From: Candidatus Saccharimonadota bacterium
GTDB taxonomy: Bacteria; Patescibacteriota; Saccharimonadia; Saccharimonadales; Saccharimonadaceae
NCBI GenBank assembly: GCA_009778015.1
Contig: WRKS01000036.1
Span: forward strand, 1 to 5,791
Length of the DNA stretch: 5,791 bases
Direction of reading: 5' to 3'
Shown here: positions 1 to 5,029 of the stretch, one piece after another
Layout of the letters: every line of letters begins with the position of its first letter
Numbering within the stretch: position 1 is the stretch's first letter
The notes under the pieces: generated by a model
Database searches by the model: none
What the model was told of the DNA's origin: nothing
The model's input: only the letters and a program-made list of their open reading frames with translations
Translations under genes and position numbers: made by a program

Positions 1-46
1 GCTGGACAAAGTTGCGGCTGAGTTGCGTAAGCTATATAGTAAGTAA
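1..46 (+). CDS. C-terminal end of an unidentified plus-strand gene (partial)
   Basis: The frame beginning at base 2 reads LDKVAAELRKLYSK and then TAA at 44-46. The composition, alternating charged and hydrophobic residues, looks like a C-terminal amphipathic helix. The stop lies 9 nt before a large inverted-repeat terminator-like structure, which fits the end of a gene converging on rpsI. Only 14 residues are visible, so no family can be named. Another frame is also open to a stop at 57-59 but gives a less protein-like sequence (WTKLRLSCVSY...) and would run into the stem. Real gene end likely, identity unknown. Confidence 0.5.
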   Translation, partial: LDKVAAELRKLYSK

Positions 47-80
47 AAGACTGAGATAACACGATTAACCCCAGCGCTAC

Positions 81-117
81 AAAAGCTCTCGCATTCTGTA
101 GCGACAGATGCGAGAGC
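81..117 (-). terminator. Hairpin plus TTTT; putative terminator of the ribosomal operon after rpsI
   Basis: Bases 85-94 (gctctcgcat) are perfectly complementary to 108-117, and 96-99 pairs with 104-107 around a four-base loop at 100-103, with a single unpaired T at 95. That is a 14-bp stem with one bulge. Read on the minus strand it is followed directly by TTTT (84-81) and then G, the form of an intrinsic terminator. It lies about 80 nt downstream of the rpsI stop. On the plus strand the same hairpin is followed by CAAAAG, so there it would not act as a terminator by itself. Confidence 0.65.
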
Positions 118-157
118 CAAAAGATGTCCGCCTATAACGATAGGCCGGACTCTTTGG
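118..157. terminator. Bidirectional A-tract/T-tract hairpin between convergent genes
   Basis: Bases 126-135 pair with 140-150 (10 bp, one bulged C at 145) around the loop aacg at 136-139. Flanking bases extend the stem: 118-124 (caaaaga) can pair with 151-156 (tctttg), with a bulge at 119 and an unpaired T at 125. This puts an A-rich arm on one side and a T-rich arm on the other in both directions, so it could serve as a terminator for rpsI (TCTTTT downstream on the minus strand) and for the plus-strand gene (TCTTT). It is the first hairpin reached by RNA polymerase coming from rpsI. Confidence 0.55.
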
Positions 158-196
158 CGCGCTTTGGTAGAGCTGGGGTTAATTGTGTTGTATTTT

Positions 197-592
197 TTAG
201 CGCTTGCTGAATTGCTCGCGTTTGCGGGCGCTTCTGAGGCCGTATTTCTTGCGTTCTTTTTCGCGGCTGTCGCGTTTCATGAGGCCGGCTTTCTTAAGGA
301 CCGGGCGGAGGTCAGCCGCGTCGGTAACGATTGCCTTGGCGATGGCCATACGGATGGCGTCTAGTTGGCCGCTGGGGCCGCCGCCACGGACTTTGATGGT
401 TACGTCAAGGTCTTTTTTGCCAGAGATGATAAAGACTTGCTCTAATTCGTCGGCCATAGCCTTGTTATTATTGAGGTATTCTAGGGCCGGTTTGCCGTTA
501 ATGGTAATCTTGCCTTTGCCTTTAAAGACGCGAGCGGTTGCTACCGCTGATTTGCGTCGGCCTAGACCGTAAGTGTATCGTTCTGCTGCCAT
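197..592 (-). CDS. rpsI: Small ribosomal subunit protein uS9
   Basis: 131 residues, close to the usual bacterial length (130 in E. coli). The family signatures are plain: YGLGRRKSAVATARV near the N terminus (residues 8-22), a GGGPSGQ motif in the middle, and the basic C-terminal tail ending KREQFSKR. In known ribosomes the last Lys/Arg residues of S9 reach the P site and touch the initiator tRNA anticodon loop, so the intact SKR end is expected of a functional protein. It starts 1 nt after the rplM stop (TAA-T-ATG), with GAGGT inside the end of rplM as the likely ribosome binding site. It is the last gene of the operon: its TAA lies beside a cluster of terminator-like hairpins. Confidence 0.97.
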   Translation of the reverse strand: MAAERYTYGLGRRKSAVATARVFKGKGKITINGKPALEYLNNNKAMADELEQVFIISGKKDLDVTIKVRGGGPSGQLDAIRMAIAKAIVTDAADLRPVLKKAGLMKRDSREKERKKYGLRSARKREQFSKR

Positions 593-593
593 A

Positions 594-1034
594 TTATTTG
601 ACCTCTACTTTCTTTGGTGTCTGTGCCGCGTGAGCGTGGTCTGGACCGGCAAAGACCTTGAGTCTTGCGAGTCGGGCATCCATAAGCTTGTTTTTCGGCA
701 ACATGCCGCGGACCGCCTCGGTGATGACGCGCTCGGGGTTGGTTTCCATTAGTTCTTTAAGCGATTTGCTCTTGATATTGCCGATGTAGCCGCTGTGGCG
801 GTGGTATTTTTTGCTGGTTAGTTTGTCGCCGGTAATACCGACTTTAGCGGCATTGACTACGATAACGAAGTCGCCGTTATCAACATGAGGGGTGACAGTG
901 ACTTTGTTCTTGCCTGAGATTAAGTTAGCGACGACGACGGCGACGCGGCCAAGGTTGTTGTCGCTGGCGTCCACAAGATACCATGCACGGCTAATCTCGG
1001 CCGGTTTTTGCGAGAAGGTTTTAAATAGTTTCAT
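594..1034 (-). CDS. rplM: Large ribosomal subunit protein uL13
   Basis: 146 residues, against about 142 in E. coli. Recognised by WYLVDASDNNLGRVA (residues 18-32), TPHVDNGDFVIVVNA (48-62), the KKYHRHSGYIGNIK block and the characteristic AVRGMLPKNKL segment, ending LKVFAGPDHAHAAQ before a short basic tail. L13 is an early assembly protein of the 50S subunit binding 23S rRNA. The start codon overlaps the rplQ stop as TAATG, with a strong AAGGAG at 1043-1048, 8 nt upstream, inside the 3' end of rplQ. The rplM-rpsI pair is a near-universal bacterial couple; here it is fused into the alpha operon directly after rplQ. Confidence 0.97.
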   Translation of the reverse strand: MKLFKTFSQKPAEISRAWYLVDASDNNLGRVAVVVANLISGKNKVTVTPHVDNGDFVIVVNAAKVGITGDKLTSKKYHRHSGYIGNIKSKSLKELMETNPERVITEAVRGMLPKNKLMDARLARLKVFAGPDHAHAAQTPKKVEVK

Positions 1035-1507
1035 TATTTGGTCTCCTTAGCTGCAGCTGGTTTGGCGGCTGGTTTAGGGTCTGAGTTGGTGGTTGATTTA
1101 GTGGCTGGTTGTTTTTTGACCGGCTCGGCCTCTACGACTTGGTAGGCTTTGATTTCGTCCACAAAAGCGATGCGCGCCATCTCGGCGTTATCGCCGCGGC
1201 GGTAGCCCTCGCGAGTAATGCGGAGGTAGCCGCTGTCACGCTTGATGTCTTTGACGATATCGTCCATTAGGCCGTTAGCTAAGTCAATATTGCCGACGCG
1301 GGCGATGAGGAGTCGGCGGCTGGCTAAATCACCGCGCTTGGCTAGTGTGATTAGCTTTTCAAAGCCGCGGCGTAGCTCCTTGGCTTTTGGTAGGGTAGTG
1401 ACAATCTCGCCGTGCTGAATCAACGAACATGTCAGCCCTCGCATGAGCGCAAGCCGCTGATCCGTTTCCCGCCCAAACTTACGACCTTTATATCCGTGCC
1501 GGTGCAT
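1034..1507 (-). CDS. rplQ: Large ribosomal subunit protein bL17 with an Ala/Lys/Pro-rich C-terminal tail
   Basis: 157 residues. Residues 1-120 match the bL17 core: MHRHGYKGRKFGR at the N terminus, then LTCSLIQHGEIVTTLPKAKE (25-44), LITLAKRGD, and the YLRITREGYRRGDNAEMARI block (94-113). Residues 121-157 form a low-complexity tail rich in Ala, Lys, Pro and Thr, absent from the 127-residue E. coli protein; similar disordered tails occur in other bacteria. bL17 lines the outside of the 50S exit tunnel. The gene begins 1 nt after the rpoA stop (TAA-A-ATG), with GGAG inside the last rpoA codons as ribosome binding site, so the two are probably translationally coupled. Confidence 0.96.
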   Translation of the reverse strand: MHRHGYKGRKFGRETDQRLALMRGLTCSLIQHGEIVTTLPKAKELRRGFEKLITLAKRGDLASRRLLIARVGNIDLANGLMDDIVKDIKRDSGYLRITREGYRRGDNAEMARIAFVDEIKAYQVVEAEPVKKQPATKSTTNSDPKPAAKPAAAKETK

Positions 1508-1508
1508 T

Positions 1509-2429
1509 TTATTTCTCCAATTCCTTAATTTTGCTGGTTACTTCTTCTAGCGCTTTGGCGCCGAAGCCGGGAATCTCGCGCATGTCGGCGTCAGAGAGTT
1601 GTAGCAAGTCGGCGATGGTCAAGATTTGCGCGTTAACAAGCGCGTTGGTGGTGCGGACCGATAGATTGAGGTCCTCTACAGGGGTAGCTAGGAAGTTTGC
1701 CTCGTTGGCGGCGTCGGTGCCCGGGGCGATAGCGCCCTCAACACGCGTGCTGCCGGCCAGCGAGGTGTATTGGTTAACCAGAATCGCTGCAGCTTCTTCA
1801 AAGGCGTCGCGTGGTGTAATAGTGCCGTCGGTGTCAATGGTCATGACTAGTTGTTGCATACTCATGTCGTGGCCGATACGAGCGTCAGCAACTTGGTAGC
1901 GGACGCGGAGGACCGGCGTATAGATAGCGTCAATTGCGACGAGGTCGGTGGTCTTGCGCTTTTCGGCGGTTTCGGCGACCGGTTCGTAGCCACAGCCCGA
2001 GTCAACGGTGATTTCCATGCTGATGGTTTTTTTCGGGTCGTCAATGGTGGCGATAATTTGGTCAGGGTTGGCGAGGGTGACGCCGGTAGGGAGCTTGAAG
2101 CTGGCGCCGGTAATCACGCCGCCGGTTTGCTTGAGCGAAATGCGGGCTTGCTCGTCGTCGGTCATTTTGAAACGAAGCTGTTTTAGATTGAGGATAATAT
2201 CAACAAAATCCTCTTTGACACCGTCAATAGCGGTGAATTCGTGCGGGACGCCGTCAATTTTGACGCCGGTAACCGCGGCACCACGGATGCTAGAGAGCAA
2301 AACTCGCCTTAGGCTGTTGCCTAGTGTGTTGCCGTAGCCTTGGTGCAGGGGCTTGATAGTGAATGTGGAGCTGGTTGGCGAATGATCAACTACCTCGCTC
2401 ATTGTTGGATTATAGATTGCTTTTGACAT
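1509..2429 (-). CDS. rpoA: DNA-directed RNA polymerase subunit alpha
   Basis: 306 residues from the chosen ATG. The N-terminal dimerisation/assembly domain carries GYGNTLGNSLRRVLLSSI (31-48) and VPHEFTAIDGVKED (61-74), both diagnostic. A linker around 232-250 leads to the C-terminal domain with LSVRTTNAL (256-264) and IPGFGAKALEE (286-296). The alpha-CTD DNA-contact residues known in E. coli as R265, N268, G296 and K298 are kept here as R259, N262, G290 and K292, while S299 is replaced by Ala, so UP-element recognition is likely retained. An upstream in-frame TTG at 2462 would lengthen the protein by 11 residues and overlap rpsD; I prefer the ATG at 2429 because AGGGGGA sits 4 nt before it and the family N terminus begins there. 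Confidence 0.97.
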   Translation of the reverse strand: MSKAIYNPTMSEVVDHSPTSSTFTIKPLHQGYGNTLGNSLRRVLLSSIRGAAVTGVKIDGVPHEFTAIDGVKEDFVDIILNLKQLRFKMTDDEQARISLKQTGGVITGASFKLPTGVTLANPDQIIATIDDPKKTISMEITVDSGCGYEPVAETAEKRKTTDLVAIDAIYTPVLRVRYQVADARIGHDMSMQQLVMTIDTDGTITPRDAFEEAAAILVNQYTSLAGSTRVEGAIAPGTDAANEANFLATPVEDLNLSVRTTNALVNAQILTIADLLQLSDADMREIPGFGAKALEEVTSKIKELEK

Positions 2430-2433
2430 GTTG

Positions 2434-2440
2434 TCCCCCT
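2434..2440 (-). promoter_or_regulatory. Ribosome binding site deciding the rpoA start
   Basis: On the minus strand the 13-nt gap after the rpsD stop reads AAAGGGGGACAAC before ATG. The AGGGGGA core is 4 nt from the ATG at 2429 and supports that start over the in-frame TTG 33 nt upstream, which has no comparable site. Confidence 0.7.
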
Positions 2441-2442
2441 TT

Positions 2443-3039
2443 TTACCTTGAATAGTATTCAATAATTAATTGTTCGTGGATCTCGTCTTGGATGTCGGCG
2501 CGAGTTGGCAGCGCTGCTACGGTAAACTTAAAATCCTTTTGTTTGACCTCTAGCCAGTTAGCTTGGTTGTTGCCGACAGCCATAAAGACGTTGGACTTTT
2601 TGGCTTTAGGACGAGCCTCCACCACATCGCCGACTTTAAGGACGAGCGACGGGATGGTAACTCGCTTGCCATTGAGGTTAAAGTGGCCGTGTGCGACCAT
2701 TTGGCGGCTGGCGCGGCGAGTATTCGCTAGGCCGGCGCGATAAACCGCGTTGTCTAGGCGCGACTCAAGCAGGATTAGCATGTTTTCGCCCGCGATGCCG
2801 GGTCGGCTCATGGCCTTCTTAGCGATTTTGGCAAATTGCTTTTCCATCAAGCCATAAAGATGGCGGACTTTTTGCTTTTCGCGCAGCTGCTTGTTGTAAA
2901 GGCTGGGTTTAGCGCCTGGTTTGCCAGAATGTTGGCCTGGAGCGCCTTGGCGCCTAGCCATGATTTTGATCGCTTTTTCGCTAAGCGCGAAGCCTTCGCG
3001 GCGGCTTTGTTTAACAATAGGGACTCTAACTCGTGCCAT
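2443..3039 (-). CDS. rpsD: Small ribosomal subunit protein uS4, cysteine-free type
   Basis: 198 residues (206 in E. coli). The N-terminal part has SRREG (12-16) and APGQHSGK (33-40), followed by QLREKQKVRHLYGLMEKQF. The S4 RNA-binding domain spans roughly 87-150, with LLESRLDNAVYRAG and ASRQMVAHGHFNLNGKRV. The protein ends LIIEYYSR, like the family's usual LIVEYYSR. There are no cysteines at all, so the N-terminal zinc-binding cluster found in Thermus-type S4 is absent. S4 nucleates 30S assembly on 16S rRNA; in E. coli it also represses the alpha operon, but I see no leader here with room for the known pseudoknot target. The start overlaps the rpsK stop as TAATG, with GAGGAA upstream. Confidence 0.97.
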   Translation of the reverse strand: MARVRVPIVKQSRREGFALSEKAIKIMARRQGAPGQHSGKPGAKPSLYNKQLREKQKVRHLYGLMEKQFAKIAKKAMSRPGIAGENMLILLESRLDNAVYRAGLANTRRASRQMVAHGHFNLNGKRVTIPSLVLKVGDVVEARPKAKKSNVFMAVGNNQANWLEVKQKDFKFTVAALPTRADIQDEIHEQLIIEYYSR

Positions 3040-3494
3040 TATACTTTCCTCTCTCCCTTGCGTCGGACGCCACCGTGGGCAAGTGGGGTCTGATCTGTAA
3101 TGCTATTGATGACAATACCGAACGATAGGGCAGCGCGAACCGCCGAGTCGCGGCCGAGACCGATGCCCTTAACGAATACATCAACCGAAGTCAAACCGTA
3201 GTTGGCGCGGGCCTTTTCAATTGCCTTTTCGCTGGCGACTTGCGAAGCGTAGGCGGTGCCTTTTTTAGAGCCTCGGAAGCCGTTGGCGCCGGCGCTGGAA
3301 GCGGCTAGGACAGCACCATTCGCGTCGGTAACAGTGATAATGGTGTTGTTAAAGGTTGCATGAATGTGCAACTGGCCGTGCGAAACGACGCGCTTTTTGG
3401 TTTTGCGCTTAGCGGGTGCCGCTGGAGCTTCGGTGGCAACAGCTTCTGCTGTTTCTGGGTTCTCAATCTTAGTGTCTTTAATATCTTCTGCCAT
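3039..3494 (-). CDS. rpsK: Small ribosomal subunit protein uS11 with an acidic/Ala-rich N-terminal extension
   Basis: 151 residues. The conserved core starts near residue 33 with KKRVVSHGQLHIHATFNNT and continues through AGANGFRGSKKGTAYA (68-83) and VFVKGIGLGRDSAVRAA (106-122). The first 32 residues are a low-complexity Glu/Ala/Pro segment beyond the E. coli length (129 residues); such extensions occur in other bacteria. S11 forms part of the platform beside the 16S rRNA decoding region. The C terminus reads TPLAHGGVRRKGERKV, so the usual Pro-His-Asn-Gly motif is changed (see findings). The start follows the rpsM stop by 9 nt, with AAAGGA as ribosome binding site. Confidence 0.97.
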   Translation of the reverse strand: MAEDIKDTKIENPETAEAVATEAPAAPAKRKTKKRVVSHGQLHIHATFNNTIITVTDANGAVLAASSAGANGFRGSKKGTAYASQVASEKAIEKARANYGLTSVDVFVKGIGLGRDSAVRAALSFGIVINSITDQTPLAHGGVRRKGERKV

Positions 3495-3503
3495 AGTTGT
3501 CCT

Positions 3504-3890
3504 TTAAGTCTTACTTGCTGCCTTTGGTTGCGCGCCGCCGACTGCGATAGCCTTGCCTTTGCGGGTGCGGGCGTTGGTGCGGGTGCGTTGGCCACGGACC
3601 GGCAGCCCCGCCTTGTGGCGCAGACCGCGGTAGGCGTTGACGTCTTTAAGGCGCTTGATGTTGCCCTGGACGATGCGCTGCAAGTTGCCCTCAACCGTCA
3701 TGTTGGTCGTAATGTAATCGTTTAGCTTCTGCTCCTCGGCGTCGGTTAGGTCTTTGACGCGCTTAGCAGTGTCAATCTTTAATTCGTTTAGGATTTTTTT
3801 AGCGGTGTTGATGCCGATGCCGTAAACCGCGGTCAAGCCGATGTAAATCTGCTTGTCGTTAGGGAGTGTGATGTTTGCTACGCGTGCCAT
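3504..3890 (-). CDS. rpsM: Small ribosomal subunit protein uS13
   Basis: 128 residues, close to the usual 118-125. It begins MARVANITLPNDKQIYIGLT and has AVYGIGINTAKKIL (21-34), a helix-two-turn-helix-like element, then YRGLRHKAGLPVRGQRTRTN (87-106) and the basic ARTRKGKA tail that contacts tRNA and 16S rRNA in the 30S head. S13 makes the bridge to L5 in the 50S subunit and takes part in tRNA translocation. The start is only 2 nt beyond the rpmJ stop; AGGG in the final rpmJ codons is the likely ribosome binding site. In E. coli rpsM heads the alpha operon with its own promoter and S4-responsive leader, but here it is an internal gene. Confidence 0.97.
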   Translation of the reverse strand: MARVANITLPNDKQIYIGLTAVYGIGINTAKKILNELKIDTAKRVKDLTDAEEQKLNDYITTNMTVEGNLQRIVQGNIKRLKDVNAYRGLRHKAGLPVRGQRTRTNARTRKGKAIAVGGAQPKAASKT

Positions 3891-3892
3891 AA

Positions 3893-4009
3893 TTAACCCT
3901 GCCTCTGTTTGTTCTTGGGCTTCATTTTATTGATGACACGAAGAATGCCCTTGCGACGAACGATAATGTCGTCTGGGCTAATTTTTTTGACGCTTGACCT
4001 AACCTTCAT
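3893..4009 (-). CDS. rpmJ: Large ribosomal subunit protein bL36, zinc-free type
   Basis: A 38-codon gene reading [14 protein letters not shown], then [14 protein letters not shown] and [10 protein letters not shown], ending in TAA. Length and the flanking MKVR.SVKK, RRKG..RVI and K.KQRQG blocks match bL36 exactly. The four zinc ligands of the classical form (C11, C14, C27 and H33 in E. coli numbering) are replaced by S11, D14, N27 and N33, so this is a cysteine-free version. L36 is a small 50S protein binding 23S rRNA. The ATG is preceded by GGGGAG a few bases upstream, in the 25-nt gap after infA. Confidence 0.95.
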   Translation of the reverse strand: MKVRSSVKKISPDDIIVRRKGILRVINKMKPKNKQRQG

Positions 4010-4034
4010 TCTCTCCCCGTTTAAGTTGATTTAT

Positions 4035-4256
4035 TTAATTATATCGGTAGCTGATTCTGCCCTTATCTAGATCATAAGGGGTCAACTCAACCTCTACCGC
4101 ATCGCCGGCTACTAGTCTGATGAAGTTTTTTCTCATACGACCAGAGACGTGCGCAATAATCGTATGGCCATTCTCAAGGACCACCTCAAACTGAGCACTT
4201 GGCAAAACCTTGACGATTTTACCAGTCAATTTTATAACTTCCTTCTGACTAGCCAT
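4035..4256 (-). CDS. infA: Translation initiation factor IF-1
   Basis: 73 residues, the standard size. A single S1-like OB fold with LTGKIVKVLPSAQFEVVLEN (10-29), GHTIIAHVSGRMRKNFIRL (30-48) and VELTPYDLDKGRISYRYN at the end; all the surface basic residues that sit in the 30S A site (H, R, K in the SGRMRKN loop) are present. IF-1 blocks the A site and assists IF-2 and IF-3 during initiation. The gene is the first after a strong predicted promoter (4271-4299), and the ATG lacks a Shine-Dalgarno sequence: the preceding bases read GTGAATGGTAATTT. The expected 5' leader is only about 7 nt. It follows the sortase gene rather than map, which precedes infA in many bacteria. Confidence 0.97.
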   Translation of the reverse strand: MASQKEVIKLTGKIVKVLPSAQFEVVLENGHTIIAHVSGRMRKNFIRLVAGDAVEVELTPYDLDKGRISYRYN

Positions 4257-4270
4257 AAATTACCATTCAC

Positions 4271-4299
4271 AATATATCACATCTGAAAACAAATTGCAA
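4271..4299 (-). promoter_or_regulatory. Sigma70-type promoter for infA-rpmJ and the downstream ribosomal genes
   Basis: On the minus strand the -35 box TTGCAA (4299-4294) is followed by a 17-nt spacer and the -10 box TATATT (4276-4271). The -10 is directly preceded by TGA, giving the extended -10 form TGn. It matches four of six consensus bases at -35 (TTGACA) and five of six at -10 (TATAAT), with ideal spacing. Transcription should start near 4264, about 7 nt before the infA ATG. This would make infA the first gene of its own transcription unit, separate from secY-sortase. Confidence 0.75.
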
Positions 4300-4330
4300 G
4301 GGGTTTTAGAGACTTTTTACGAAATAAGCG

Positions 4331-5029
4331 CTAAAGCAGGTCGGCGCGGACCAAAATGCGCTCGTTCATGGTGTTTAAGTTTAAGTTCCAGGAGCCGATG
4401 CAGGTCATAAGGTAAAGGAGGTTCTCGCCGCCTTGGCGCCGGCGGCTGTCAGAGGTGCCAAGATTATTTTTGACCCAGTGGTTAGCGTCGTCAAGAGAGA
4501 GACGCAGCGATTCGGAGACCCGATAGACAAAGGTTTGGCCGTCGCCGCGCTCAATGGTTATCTCGTCGCCGGGACGGAGCTCGTGCAGGCGATTGAAGGT
4601 TGCCGGGTTATTAAGGCTGCTGTGGGCGTTAATGAAGGTGATGCCGCTTTCGCCCGGGCGGGCCGAGCCGCTAAACCAGCCGGCCTCGTAGATGCCTTTG
4701 GGCGCCGCAATATGCGTGTTGCCGCCTCTGGCTGAAGTGCCCAGTGTAACCAACTTCATGTTGGGCGCGTCAATCGCTGGCAGGCTAAGGCGGCAGACCT
4801 CGTTGTCAGCGGCGGCGAGGCAGTGGTTTTCTATGTCTTCGTCCGACACCGGATCGGTGTGGACGTCGTCAAAAAAGTCCGGGCCGATTGGGATGCCCGC
4901 GGTCAGCTGGCGCTCGTTCCAGACGACGCGGCCTAAAAAGGCGCCGAGCAGGAGGACGGCGACCCCACCGACGATGATTTTAATGGCGGCTGGCCGGTCA
5001 ACTAGTTCGCGCGGCTTTTTTTGCTTCAC
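4331..5029 (-). CDS. Sortase-family membrane-anchored transpeptidase
   Basis: 232 residues from a GTG start. A basic N terminus (KQKKPRE) is followed by one membrane segment at about 15-37 (IKIIVGGVAVLLLGAFLG), so the catalytic domain faces outside. That domain (about 80-232) has the sortase order: IPA-like strand near 83, GIYEAGWFSGSARPGESG (112-129), catalytic His136 in INAHSS, the RLHELRPGDEI block (147-157), catalytic Cys210 in LLYLMTCIGSW, and Arg224 in NERILVRA, 14 residues after the Cys. Sortases cut a sorting signal (LPXTG-like) on exported proteins and join it to an amine on the cell surface or on another protein. The His is preceded by Ala rather than the common Gly, and the class (E, F or other) cannot be fixed from the sequence alone. 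Cys70 and Cys79 could form an extracytoplasmic disulphide. It overlaps secY by 32 nt and occupies the usual place of adk and map. The GTG start has only a weak purine-rich site (GAAAGAAAAGA) ahead of it, so translation is probably coupled to secY. Confidence 0.88.
   Translation of the reverse strand: MKQKKPRELVDRPAAIKIIVGGVAVLLLGAFLGRVVWNERQLTAGIPIGPDFFDDVHTDPVSDEDIENHCLAAADNEVCRLSLPAIDAPNMKLVTLGTSARGGNTHIAAPKGIYEAGWFSGSARPGESGITFINAHSSLNNPATFNRLHELRPGDEITIERGDGQTFVYRVSESLRLSLDDANHWVKNNLGTSDSRRRQGGENLLYLMTCIGSWNLNLNTMNERILVRADLL

Larger units (their letters stand above)
56..198 (+). terminator. Large branched inverted repeat followed by a T6 run; putative terminator of the plus-strand gene
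   Basis: Bases 56-80 pair with 167-191. The core 64-75 (attaaccccagc) against 172-183 is a perfect 12-bp match. It extends outward to 56/191 with two G-U wobbles (63/184 and 57/190) and inward by four more pairs (77-80 with 167-170) past one G/A mismatch (76/171). The 3' arm is followed by T6 at 193-198, overlapping the rpsI stop codon, as expected of a Rho-independent terminator read on the plus strand. The stem encloses two further hairpins (85-117 and 118-157), so the RNA would fold as a three-way junction. The wobbles are G-U only in the plus-strand RNA; in minus-strand RNA they become C/A mismatches, so the outer stem is somewhat better on the plus strand. Confidence 0.6.

Noticed and set aside
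56..191. tRNA or CRISPR repeat in the structured intergenic region
   Set aside because: No cloverleaf with T-loop and anticodon features and no direct repeats with spacers; the pairing is a stem enclosing two hairpins.
1531..2337. Plus-strand open frames antisense to rpoA
   Set aside because: They are mirror frames of a well-conserved gene, with no recognisable domains or ribosome binding sites; the same holds for the other plus-strand frames across the operon.
2430..2462. Longer rpoA starting at an in-frame TTG (11 extra residues, MNTIQGKKGDN)
   Set aside because: It overlaps the end of rpsD, has no good ribosome binding site, and the family N terminus and the AGGGGGA site both fit the ATG at 2429.
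3891..3910. S4-binding pseudoknot leader before rpsM as in E. coli
   Set aside because: The gap between rpmJ and rpsM is only 2 nt and I could not see a convincing pseudoknot in the rpmJ coding sequence.
4300..4330. Terminator after the sortase gene
   Set aside because: The short stretch after the TAG has no stem-loop that I can find, so read-through from secY-sortase into infA remains possible alongside the infA promoter.
4998..5000. Alternative genetic code (UGA as glycine, as in Gracilibacteria/SR1)
   Set aside because: Every conserved protein reads through at full length without any in-frame TGA, and TGA ends secY just after its normal basic tail.
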